Shown piece by piece: positions 37,846 through 48,460 of a DNA stretch of 64,000 bases. Position 1 is the stretch's first letter, and each line of letters opens with the position of its first letter. The DNA lies in assembly GCF_000247815.1 (NCBI RefSeq), contig NW_004775929.1, positions 283,328 through 347,327 of the forward strand, read 5' to 3'. Made by a program: the position numbers and the translations under genes. This DNA comes from Ficedula albicollis (lineage: Eukaryota; Chordata; Aves; Passeriformes; Muscicapidae). The notes under the pieces are model-generated. The model searched no databases. It worked only from the letters and a program-made list of their open reading frames with translations, and had not been told where the DNA came from.

Positions 37846-40800
37846 CAGAAAATTCCCAACTCTCAGATCTCTGATTCTAGAGATGCTCATGTTTCTAGAG
37901 CTTTGATCCCAGAGTCTCATCAGAGATTCATGTTGGTGGATCTAGAAAAGGAATCATGGACAGAATCTTACTTCAAATACTTTCCAAATTGATTATTTAT
38001 TCACCAGTCATTCTTCACCATCACAGTTAAAAGTTTTGTTTCAAAGATATGCAAAAATATCTCTACTAGCACAGGTGTAATTTTCTATGCTGTGCTGACC
38101 AGTGGAAAATATTGTCCTGCACCATTTAACAATATAATTTTCCTTTCTAGTAAGTGATTTTCCTATTTAAGAGTCAAGACTGAATTTTATCATCTACATC
38201 AGCAGCCAAGACATATTGCACCAATGTCTAAATTGAACAACTGTACTTTATTGTAAATGAATTGATATAAAATATGACTTTATTAAGTCATTTAGGGTGA
38301 ATATATGTTCAAAGCTACTAAACCACAGACAAAAACATTTTGAGACTCTTTTCCTCAGATAGCAATCCAAATATCACAGGAGATCTTCAGTCTTTGAAGT
38401 ACCTTATGAGAAAATGAATTTGCAATTATGCCAATAAAATTGCTTCCTTCTGTGCTAATACTTTGGTAAATTTCATGCATCTATTGAAGAAGTTCATATT
38501 CTGAAAACATGTAATTTTTTGCTCTTGTCAATAGTGATTTTTGCATATAGGCATACTGAAAATCTGCTTTTCTTTGATGCTCATCACAATTATCATATTT
38601 CAGCCAAAAAGTCTGTCATCCTAATTTTTACTTTTTTAATATGTTAAAAATTGCAGTTGGAAATCTTTATACTATACAGCTTTATGCATTTTTTTTGTTT
38701 TGCTTGTTTGTTTGTTTTGTTTTCTCTTTTTTAAAAAATATTCTCATTTCAGGCATTTTCCATTTTCTTAATTGTACAGGCCATTTTCTTTTACAGCAAA
38801 GAGTCTTTGTCCCTTTGAAATTATATAATCTGAAAGTATGGATTCACAAGATTAATGCAAGCAGAATGAGGTTATCTGTTCTTATATTAAAATGCTTAAC
38901 ACTGTAACAAAAATAAATTATTTCATTGTTTTATGCATAAATATAATTGCTCAAAGAATGAGTGTGTAACCATGACCAAAACTTATGCTACAGAGGATCT
39001 GAGCCACTCAGGGCACAGATATTGGGCAATTCTTCTCTAGGTCAATAGTCCGAAGCTCTCTAGATCTGACCAAAAATTCTCTGAGATATGATATTGAAAG
39101 GAAATGGGTTTATTCAGGGCACATTCAAGTGATTAAGGAGGAAGGTAAAGAATTATGCTTTTCCTCTTATGCTTTTTTCCCCTCAGTTTCACCATTTTGC
39201 CTATTTGATTATTTACTCTTGATGACTATTAATCTATTTAAATGTCACATCTGGACTTCTCATTTTACATATGAATAAGCATCAAATCACTCAATTTACT
39301 ACAGAAAAGCTTCAAAACTTCTTTTCTTTTTCAATCAACACCATGCTACCTTAAAATTATAACCTCTCATCTTAAAATAAGTGCTATCTCAAGGGACCCC
39401 TGTATGACTATAATTGTATTTCTTTAAAGAAAAAAAGATTGTGACATCCAGAAATGTTCTTTCAGGGCCTTATTCTTAATTTACAGGGATATTATCAATT
39501 TCCTTGTGCTAAGTTATTTTGTTTCTTTTTGAGAGACACTTAAATTTTGTCATGTTTTCCAATTCAAGAAAAAAATCTGCATGCATAATATCTAAATAAA
39601 CATATCACTCCTTATAGTCTTTGATTTCAAAATGGTCAGAAACTCTCCCTACGCTTTTGCCTTCTTCTGGAATGAAACGAGAGCAACAAAACATTTACAG
39701 CTTTGGAGTGAATGTTTCTGACACTCTACTTTTGGGCCAAAGCCACAGGAGGGAGTGGAGTGTGACCTTTGGAAACTTTTATAAACTGAAAAAGGAACTT
39801 TTCTGCATGTCCCAGCGCTCAGTGCTTTTGAAGTGTCCATTTCTCCTAGGATATATTTCCTATTCCTCGCAACAATAACTTCTGTTAGCATTTCCCTACA
39901 ACTCTTGAAGCCTGATAAAGAGATCCCTTTCACAGATGGCACTTATCTTCATGTTGGCATACAGCAGTGGAAAAAACCCCCATCTTTACCCAGAGTAATG
40001 TTTTCAAATGCTCCATAGTGGTGGTAGGAGAGAAGATATTTCCCAAACACTTTTTTTTTTTTTTTTTAGTAATTAAAAGTGTTTAAATAGTGGAATGCTT
40101 TACCAAAATATTTTTAATGGCTTTTTAATAAAAAAAAAAAATTATAAAAGTTTATGACATCAAATTTAAGTGCAGTGCTCCATAAATTAGAAACTATCAG
40201 TAGTAAAATAAGATAAATATGCTAATGATTATATGATGTCCTATGTATCTATTTGAATTTCTCCATCATCTCATGATCACAGGTTCTATGGATTATTGAT
40301 CTCTCTGGCGAAGGTGGATTTTCTTAATATTTGAAATTTTTGTCTGCATTCTGAGAAGGAAATAAAAATATACAGTCTAAAGCACTGGCATGCAGACCTA
40401 GAATGAAAGCTGGTCTGTAACTCTTAACCCAAAAATAATGCATGATAATGAAATTATACATATATAACAGAGAGATTAATTCCCTCTCACCTCTCCTGGT
40501 CTGGTGGTGCTGTGAAATCTAAACTGAATGGCTGAGGGAACAACTGGACGTGCGGGAAAGCAGGAGAGGACAGACAGATGGTCTGCTATGTATGTCATGC
40601 TCCCAGAAGCTGCTTGTTTAAATTTGTATGTGTTCAAAACCCGCTCCAGCCTCCTGAAGCAGAAGGTGCTTTATCACCAACACACAATAACATCCCCAAA
40701 GGATGTGAAGGTCTCACGGAGCTTTGGGAAAGATAGGAAGGCGTTTAGAAACTGTATTTCCCGTGTTTTGCTTACCTTAAACTGTCACCCAATGCCTTTT

Positions 40801-40919
40801 TCACAACTGGGTTGGTTTGACAGCCAGCACATTAGTTTGTCAGAGCTCTCCTCTGGCTAATGACGAGAGATTGTCACCCACTGCAGTTTCCATGGTCCTT
40901 CACTTGGATTAAGTGGTTG
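37846..40919. other. Unique AT-rich DNA, no gene seen
   Basis: Contains a T/G-rich run at about 38684-38722, an 18-T run at 40051-40068 and an A-run near 40.13 kb. A 110-codon frame at 40528-40860 has no recognisable domain. No exon called. Confidence 0.5.
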
Positions 40920-41062
40920 TTGTCCAAAACTCCCGTGATAAAACTCTGCCTGTGGTGCATAGGGACGTGAGTTAGTGATGGACCTGGCAGTGCTGAGTTA
41001 GCAGTTGGACTCAGGGATCTTAGAGGTTCTTTCCACCCCTCTGGATTCTGTGATTCCATAAA
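40920..41062 (+). mobile_element. Short CR1 3' end, plus strand
   Basis: The sequence 'gttagtgatggacctggca', 'gcagttggactcagggatc', 'ttagaggttctttcca' and the terminus 'ggattctgtgattcca' match the sense 3' end of a CR1 subfamily. Only the last 140 bp or so is recognisable. Confidence 0.8.
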
Positions 41063-41435
41063 CTGGAAGTGTGTGAGCCACCGTGGTCTCTGAGGCAGTG
41101 GCACTGCCAAATAAAATGCAGATTAAAAACACTTGAAGAAGTAAAGACATTGCAGAGATTATGGCAGGTAATACCTTTCAGAGACAGACAGAAAAAGCTG
41201 AGGAAACAGGTATTACCAACACATTTTTTTTGGGGCAGTTTTGGTTCTGCCATAAGCACCAGGTCTCTGGAGATAAACATATTACAAAGCCAGAGAGGCA
41301 ATCATACCACAATCCAAAAAACCCAGGCTGTTTGGGAAGCCAGGGTTTCTTCTGCACCATGACAACCTTGATCCAGGACGATAAGAATGTGGAGAGGCAG
41401 TAATGCAACTCTGCTACTGAGTGGTTTCTAAAATA
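41063..41435. other. Unique DNA, no gene seen
   Basis: Short overlapping frames on both strands, none with a recognisable domain. Lies between a CR1 end and an LTR. Confidence 0.5.
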
Positions 41436-41569
41436 TCTAATATTTGTTATGGTTTTAAGCTCAGCTGGAGGCAAAACATCACACAGTTGCTTGCTCAACG
41501 TTTCTAATATTTGTTATGGTTTTAAGCTCAGCTAGAGGCAAAACATCACACAGTTGCTTGCTCAACTCA
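41436..41569 (+). repeat. 67-bp duplication of the LTR 3' terminus
   Basis: A unit starting TCTAATATTTGTTATGG occurs at 41436 and 41503. The unit includes a few bases outside the expected LTR boundary, so the duplication happened after insertion. Confidence 0.93.
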
Positions 41570-42219
41570 CCCTTTCTTCTCTGCCCATCCTGGAGGAATG
41601 GGAAGGAGATTCAAAGTAGAACTGCTATGATTAAATAACATTTTAATAATTGAAAATAAAAAAAAATACAGTAATAATGATAAAGATGATAGGAAAAACA
41701 AGTGATGCACAGTGCAATTGCTCAACACCTGCTGACTGATGCCACACCCCTCTTCCTCATCCTGGATCAGCTGTGATTTTTGGAACTCTCTGAATTCATA
41801 CACTGGGCATGATTACAGTAATAATGATAATGATAAAGATGATAGGAAAACAAGTGATGCACAGTGCAATTGCTCATCACCTGCTGACTGATGCCACACC
41901 CCTCTTCCCCATCCTGGATCAGCTGTGATTTTGGGAACTCTCTGAATTCATACACTGGGCATGATGTCTCACCCTTTCTTCTCTGCCCATCCTGGAGGAA
42001 TGGGAAGGAGATTCAAAGTAGAACTGCTATGATTAAATAACATTTTAATAATTGAAAATAAAAAAAATACAGTAATAATGATAATGATAAAGATGATAGG
42101 AAAACAAGTGATGCACAGTGCAATTGCTCATCACCTGCTGACTGATGCCACACCCCTCTTCCCCATCCTGGATCAGCTGTGATTTTGGGAACTCTCTGAA
42201 TTCATACACTGGGCATGAT
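41566..42219 (+). repeat. A-B-B-A-B repeat inside the LTR
   Basis: Block A (about 100 bp, starting CTCACCCTTTCTTCTCTGCC) lies at 41566-41666 and 41968-42067. Block B (147-152 bp, starting TACAGTAATAATGATAA) lies at 41667-41813, 41814-41965 and 42068-42219. Block B covers the LTR segment that normally holds the TATA-like and transcription-start region, so that segment is present three times. B2 and B3 are closer to each other than to B1 (both have CTTCCCCATCC where B1 has CTTCCTCATCC). Confidence 0.93.
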
Positions 42220-42476
42220 GTTCTGTGGTGTGGAGTATCCCTTTGGGCACTTTGGGTCACATATGCTGGCTAGGTTCCCTCCAAATTTCCATTGTGAATA
42301 TCCTCATTGGCAGAGGGGGACCCAAGGAAACAAAAATCTTTGATTTAGATAAACGCAACTGAGTGAAAACCCAAACCACCAGTGTGTTATCAACACTATT
42401 CTCATTCCAAAGCCCAAACACACCACTGGAACACTACTGAGAAGAAATTATCTCCATTGCAGCTGAAACCAGAACA

Positions 42477-44882
42477 AGTCTTATTTTCTGTTTTGTTTCC
42501 ACACCCAGGTGATCCTTCTTTTCTTTTCCCTCCCAGAGTCAAAACACAAATTATGTGAATGCTACATTATGTGACAATTTTCCATTTCAGGTTTCAATTA
42601 ATTTTTTAAAATTTCCTATATCTATTAAGGCATTAATATTACAGCATGAAAAAAACTCCATCATCAATGTATTTTGGTAATAAAGGATAATATATTTTTA
42701 ATATATACTATTTATTGCACTCTAAAAATTCAGGACTAACATGATCAGAAAGGGGCTACAGAGAACAACCAATTAAAAAACTCCAACTTTTTAGAAGTTC
42801 TCATAATCAAGTTACTGATCAGATTTTTAAGAACATGATTTCTAACCCCACAAATGCAAGTTTCATGATTTTTCTCCTACAAGCCTAATTCCCAAGTATT
42901 ACAATAAATAATTTTCCTGGGAAAAGATATAGGAGGACACGTTGGTAATTTAGATTTCTAATTAGGATACAAACCCCACTTTGCATCACCAAAATTAAAT
43001 TAAGCTGATAATAATAGCTTTGTTTGAAACCTTTTTTAAAATTCTTTTCAAGCACTTTTCAACACTGTTTATGTCTGTGTTGTTTCTGTCCTAACTCCGT
43101 CATGGTGATTGTCTTAGTGGCACCCAAACTGGTGAGTCCTCTTAGTGTCTCCTTCCTCTTGGTCTTTGCCACATTTAGGAGTAAGATCAGTCATAATTAC
43201 TGAACAAATTAATTAATTACTACTTGCTGTAGTAATGCAGCTCCTGGGTATTGCTCCTCTTTCCTTTCCCAGAGCCATATGGAGATGCAGCAGTTTTTAA
43301 TAACACCCTCATGCTGCTCCATGTCCTGAGAACTGCAGAGTCATCCTGAGTAAAGAAATCTGAGGGTTCCTGTGCATGTTTAATGTTGTTATTCTCATTC
43401 CCTTCACACTGCAACTGAGTCGCCCTGGAGGAGCTTGTGTAAAACATTGACCTACTTTAGGAAAACCTATAAAAAATTATGAAAAGGCTGTGTTTGCCAT
43501 CACTCCTATTCTTTAGGTGCCAAAAGGATGGGGTTTGGGATAACAGGGGCTTGGAGAGAAAGGACGAGGTCAGAAAGGAAAATTAAAAGAGTCCATAACT
43601 TAGGAGCCACGTGGAAAACTCATCAGATATTTGCAGAAATAGAGAGACATGGTGGTGAAGTTCCCCAAATAATGTCCTCAAGTCATTCACATCTATGCGT
43701 CATTAGACCAGGACAAAGAGGGCCAGTAGGCTATTGTCCTGCACTTTGGTCTCTTTAATTTTTAACATTGAAAACATATCTGTCTGTTTATAGTTCTAAA
43801 AGTTAGTTGTTAGGTGCTAACTCTCTAAGACTTTTCCACCTTTTTTTTTTAGTACCCAACAAAAAAATGGGTAGGTCTAATGAAAGAAAACCACCATGGC
43901 TTTAGTAATAATTTCCCAGCATTTGCTCTTCATGATGGGAGTTCACAAATCTTCTGCAAAGTTATGCTCAAGTTGCACACAGAAAAAAACCATTATGTGT
44001 CTGTTCTGTGTCTGACTGCCAAAATTATCTTGAGATCTCTTTTAAAAGATGTAGTTTCACAGTGGCTCTTGTTCTGTCTGGAAACCCAAAATTAGCAAAC
44101 TTCCCCCTTTCACACCCAGCCGTGGGGGAAAGCTTTCCATCTTCTTCTCAAGTCCTACACAGAACAAACAAAGCAAAGATAACATAAACTTTACTATTGC
44201 TGAAAATTAACATGGCCATGGCCAGCACCAATTCACTTCATTGTGTATGGTGTGGGGAGAAAAAGCAGAACAGACGACCAGACCTAGAAGTGATAGGGTA
44301 AATCCACCGATATTAATTGTTGGTACTGATTTGTTCATTCAAGGTGAGAGAAAAAGAAAATTCTGACCTTTATTTTTTTGGACATATCTGTTACCTGAGG
44401 ATGTGAACATCCCATACTTTCTATTCTCAGTCTGCACTTGAGTCCCCCCAAGATGCTGAAGTCCCTTATAATCAGTCAGCAGTTTCACGGTTACACTCAA
44501 GCCAAAGAAAAGTAAATATTAAATTTTTATGGTGATTTTTGGTCTGGAAAAATTAATTAATTTTTTAAAAATTAAATTTAATTTAAAATTTAATTAAAAA
44601 ACAGGAGCACCAAAGTGGGAGCAAGCCTGATGAGGTAGCAATGAGCAACTTTGGTATTTCATTACAAGATCAGCTTATAGAAGAAGAGAATCACTAAAAA
44701 GATGTTTTGAGAATCAAGAGTAAGATGCCTAAAATGTGAGGGCACAAGGATAAGAACCCATCCACCTAACTTGGATAGATTCTAAAAATTGTATTTGTTC
44801 TTGGGGAAAATTCCCAGTTGGATTCAGGCATGTCATTCATACATGTAAATAATCACATATTCCTAATATGCAATTTAATACC
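42477..44882. other. Unique AT-rich DNA, no gene seen
   Basis: No exon or transposon recognised. A 76-codon frame at 43528-43758 shows no domain. An AT palindrome at 44.55 kb is listed separately. Confidence 0.5.
44549..44601. repeat. A/T-only near-palindrome
   Basis: Fifty-three A/T bases in which TTTTTTAAAAATTAAATTT (from 44561) is followed by an almost complementary AAATTTAATTAAAAAA. It could form a hairpin or cruciform. It lies about 280 bp before the 7-bp satellite. Confidence 0.6.
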
Positions 44883-45816
44883 CTAGTATCTAGTATCTAG
44901 TATCTAGTATCTAGTATCTAGTATCTAGTATCTAGTATCTAGTATCTAGTATCTAGTATCTAGTATCTAGTATCTAGTATCTAGTATCTAGTATCTAGTA
45001 TCTAGTATCTAGTATCTAGTATCTAGTATCTAGTATCTAGTATCTAGTATCTAGTATCTAGTATCTAGTATCTAGTATCTAGTATCTAGTATCTAGTATC
45101 TAGTATCTAGTATCTAGTATCTAGTATCTAGTATCTAGTATCTAGTATCTAGTATCTAGTATCTAGTATCTAGTATCTAGTATCTAGTATCTAGTATCTA
45201 GTATCTAGTATCTAGTATCTAGTATCTAGTATCTAGTATCTAGTATCTAGTATCTAGTATCTAGTATCTAGTATCTAGTATCTAGTATCTAGTATCTAGT
45301 ATCTAGTATCTAGTATCTAGTATCTAGTATCTAGTATCTAGTATCTAGTATCTAGTATCTAGTATCTAGTATCTAGTATCTAGTATCTAGTATCTAGTAT
45401 CTAGTATCTAGTATCTAGTATCTAGTATCTAGTATCTAGTATCTAGTATCTAGTATCTAGTATCTAGTATCTAGTATCTAGTATCTAGTATCTAGTATCT
45501 AGTATCTAGTATCTAGTATCTAGTATCTAGTATCTAGTATCTAGTATCTAGTATCTAGTATCTAGTATCTAGTATCTAGTATCTAGTATCTAGTATCTAG
45601 TATCTAGTATCTAGTATCTAGTATCTAGTATCTAGTATCTAGTATCTAGTATCTAGTATCTAGTATCTAGTATCTAGTATCTAGTATCTAGTATCTAGTA
45701 TCTAGTATCTAGTATCTAGTATCTAGTATCTAGTATCTAGTATCTAGTATCTAGTATCTAGTATCTAGTATCTAGTATCTAGTATCTAGTATCTAGAATC
45801 ATCTAGTATCTAGTAT
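44883..45816. repeat. Heptanucleotide satellite (CTAGTAT)n
   Basis: A perfect array of the 7-bp unit CTAGTAT covers 44883-45796 (914 bp, about 130.5 copies) with no interruption that I can see. It ends with a short decayed stretch (AATC, two more units, TAGTATTTAC). Each unit contains the palindrome CTAG. A 7-bp period cycles through all frames and puts TAG in each, so it cannot code. It is not a telomeric or known avian satellite unit that I recognise. Confidence 0.97.
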
Positions 45817-47862
45817 TTACTTACTAGTGCAAACAAATAAAAAAGAATAAAATAAAACCTCTCAAACACCTGATAAAAATGGAAAATAGTGGTTTTAGGA
45901 TATGGTTATTGCATAAACCTGGTACTGAGTCAGGTAATTTCCTGAAAGTAACCCATGAATGATCCATAAAATTATTGTACCATAGCTTCTGCCTAAACCT
46001 CTATTTGAACATTTTTCCCCCCACATTCATACAGATTACTCTTCTAATAAACTGTAATAAAGCCTTTGTGGTAATACTTAAGAAAGAGTAACCATTGTTA
46101 GAACCTGGATCTGGAAGTGGAGTTATGTGTTTTCAAGATATTTTTAGATATTTGAATTAGTACTTGCTGCATGTAGGCTGTACTCCTTCTTAACAAGCCA
46201 TCAAGTGAAAGACAATGAAAATGACAAGATTTGCAGCAAATTTCCATAAAGATTTGGTACTTGAATTCAAATTACTGCTCTCCAAGTACACAAAACACTC
46301 ATGTGACAGCTATCTGTATTGTCCTGTCAACCACAGTGCAGAGTAAATATTTATTTAGATTATTTGGGGATTTTATTCAATTCCGTTGTTCTTCAGCTTA
46401 TTTTGCTTCCTCTGAAATATGAGCACAGACTCCTATCTAGAAATCAGCATTCAGTTTTCTGAAACATTTTCAAGGATTTTTAACTTTGACAGCCCACAAA
46501 GTTTTGTGCTGAACAAAGCTGCCTTTTCAAATGGTTTCAACAGGAGCACTTAGAGAAGATAAAAGGACCCAGGGCGCTGTAAATGATGGAGTGTTATCAA
46601 GGCTTTTGTGACAATGGTATGAGCAATAGAGTGGGTAGCTGACTGTGTCTAAAGGTCCTTCACAAAATCCAGTGCATGATTTTTTGAGAAGTGAACTCTG
46701 GAATGGACGCTTTTCAGATGGTAATCTCTGAAATAGCTTGGTCCACTCCTAGTGCTGTTGCACAAGCTGCCATGCTGTGCCTGCCCTTTCCCTCCGGGAA
46801 ATAAGAAGAATGATGTTTGGGTTTACAGTTCTTGTTTTTAGGTTAATCAGTTGAAGTGAATGTTTTGGGTTCCTGGAAAAATTTGCAATTGGATGGAGAG
46901 TGCTCCTACTGGACTCTGTTTATTCATTACAGTGTTGTGTATTTGTTGAGTTTGAGCTCTGTCAAAGTACGAAAGGGCCACCACTTTCCTAACTTCTGAA
47001 GTCTTTTCAAGTTTATGCCATGTGCTCCCTCACTAAAAAAAACAGTTCCAGCTGTACTTAGTATTTCACTTCTGCTTACCTATACTCGTTCTGGGTGATA
47101 TTTCTAAGAAGATGATCTAACCAGAAAAAAAATCTAATACTCTAAATTGTCTGTTGAAGGAGGTCTAATCCAGATTTCTTTATTTTTTTATTTAACAATT
47201 TCAATCATGGAATCTTATTCTATGTGTGCCCTGCATAAGATGCAGAGGAAATTAAAACTCGATAACTTAAATTACCATAATAAATTTACATTATAATTAA
47301 TGACAAGGCAATCTATTAGTGAAGAAAAATGTGGTAACAGAGGGTTTAGGCAAAAATATACCAGGTATTTTACAACATCTTAAAAAAGTTAATGAAAAGG
47401 AGGAAAATTAAAAACATACAAGGCACAAGTGTTATAGCACATATTTTCCTTTCTATTAAGGATGATAATCAAATCCTTGCATACCTTCATATTTGAGTTG
47501 CTAAGGTGTAATCTTTGCTTGAATCCCTGATAGAAATATGTCTTGGCTCAACTCAATTATAAAATATTGAGAAAATGGTTTTAATTCATCAGCCTGTGTA
47601 ATGACTTTGTAATACTAAACTGGGCTATGATGCTTTTGGGATGGAAGAATTTGCAGCATCAGCCAGTCAAAGGTCCTAACTCTGCAATTTCAATGCTGAA
47701 TTTATCACTTTGGCACTGATGTCAACCATACGTCAATGCCTGCTCATGCGGTGGGGACTATCTGAATGTAAGCTACTAATTCAAGGCCATAAAGAAAGTA
47801 TATTTAGCTCTAATCCTAAGTTATTTAAAGTTATAGGCAGTGTTGTAGATGGATAACAAGGT
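45817..47862. other. Unique AT-rich DNA, no gene seen
   Basis: Non-repetitive. The part around 47.65-47.80 kb has mixed composition with several CpGs and might be conserved, but nothing specific supports that. Confidence 0.5.
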
Positions 47863-48042
47863 GTTTAGCTGGAGATGTATTGTCTATTTACAGGGGTTGC
47901 TGATGACTTTGTAACCTGAGAGAGGTAAAGACATCATTTTTTATCATTGCATGTTTAGCTGGAGATGTATTGTCTATTTGCAGGGGTTGCTGATGACTTT
48001 GTAACCTGCGAGAGGTAAAGACATCATTTTTTATCATTGCAA
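47863..48042 (+). repeat. Two-copy tandem duplication, period 90
   Basis: The unit GTTTAGCTGGAGATGTATTG...TTTTTTATCATTGCA starts at 47863 and 47953. Copies differ at about two or three bases (TTTACAG versus TTTGCAG; CTGAGAG versus CTGCGAG). Each copy contains an acceptor-like ...CAG and a donor-like GTAAAG flanking 31 bp (47894-47924 and 47984-48014). Confidence 0.95.
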
Positions 48043-48242
48043 ATGTGCATTGGGCAGAAACAGACCAGCCAGGAAATAATAAAGGTCACCTGTACAAGAA
48101 TCTACCACCCTCTTCCTATGTGAAACAAAGACTATCCAAGCTTTTAACGGTCCTCCAGGTAATGTATCTTCCTATCACATCTCTTTATGAGCAGAGAAAC
48201 CTTCACAAAGGGCACACGACATTCTAAAGAAAGTTCTTTGCT
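48043..48242. other. Unique DNA
   Basis: Nothing recognised. A GTAATG donor-like string lies near 48.16 kb without a matching exon. Confidence 0.5.
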
Positions 48243-48460
48243 GCAGAACCACAGAACAGAATTCGTGGTGGAAGGAACCTCAGGAGTTCTCCTGTTTGAC
48301 CTCCTCCCCAAATCAGGGCCAGCTTGGAGATCAAGGCCTTTATCATTCCTACATTGGAAAACTCCATGGCTGGAGGAAAGTTTCTTCTATTCCACTTCCT
48401 GGCATCCAAAATGGGACAGAAGGTTCCATCTCCTTTGCAACACTGATGGTGTTCCTCAGG
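48243..48460 (-). mobile_element. Diverged CR1 3' fragment
   Basis: It starts 'cagaaccacagaacaga' and continues 'ggaaggaacctcaggagtt', 'aatcagggccagcttggag' and 'actccatggctggagg'. These resemble, in order, the complement of a CR1 3' terminus of the 'cctcaggaggtcatctagtcc' type. Identity is low and the 5' limit is uncertain. Confidence 0.6.

Larger units (their letters stand above)
41436..42476 (-). mobile_element. Solo LTR of an avian endogenous retrovirus, internally rearranged
   Basis: Read on the minus strand it begins TGTTCTGGTTTCAGC at 42476. It runs through 'gttgataacacactgg', 'aaagggatactccac'-type sequence and 'gagcaattgcactgtgcat', then a poly-A-signal-like AT-rich stretch, and ends 'gccttaaaaccataaca' near 41445. 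This is the layout of a widespread bird LTR family (ERVL- or ERVK-type; I cannot resolve which). No retroviral coding region lies on either side, so it is a solo LTR. Internal tandem duplications have made it about 1 kb long. I found no clear target-site duplication. Confidence 0.8.

Noticed and set aside
37262..37906. 214-codon plus-strand frame
   Set aside because: The second half is antisense CR1 and the first half has no recognisable domain. No splice or promoter evidence.
44883..45796. Telomere-like or centromeric array
   Set aside because: The unit CTAGTAT is unlike TTAGGG and the array is an isolated 0.9 kb within unique DNA.
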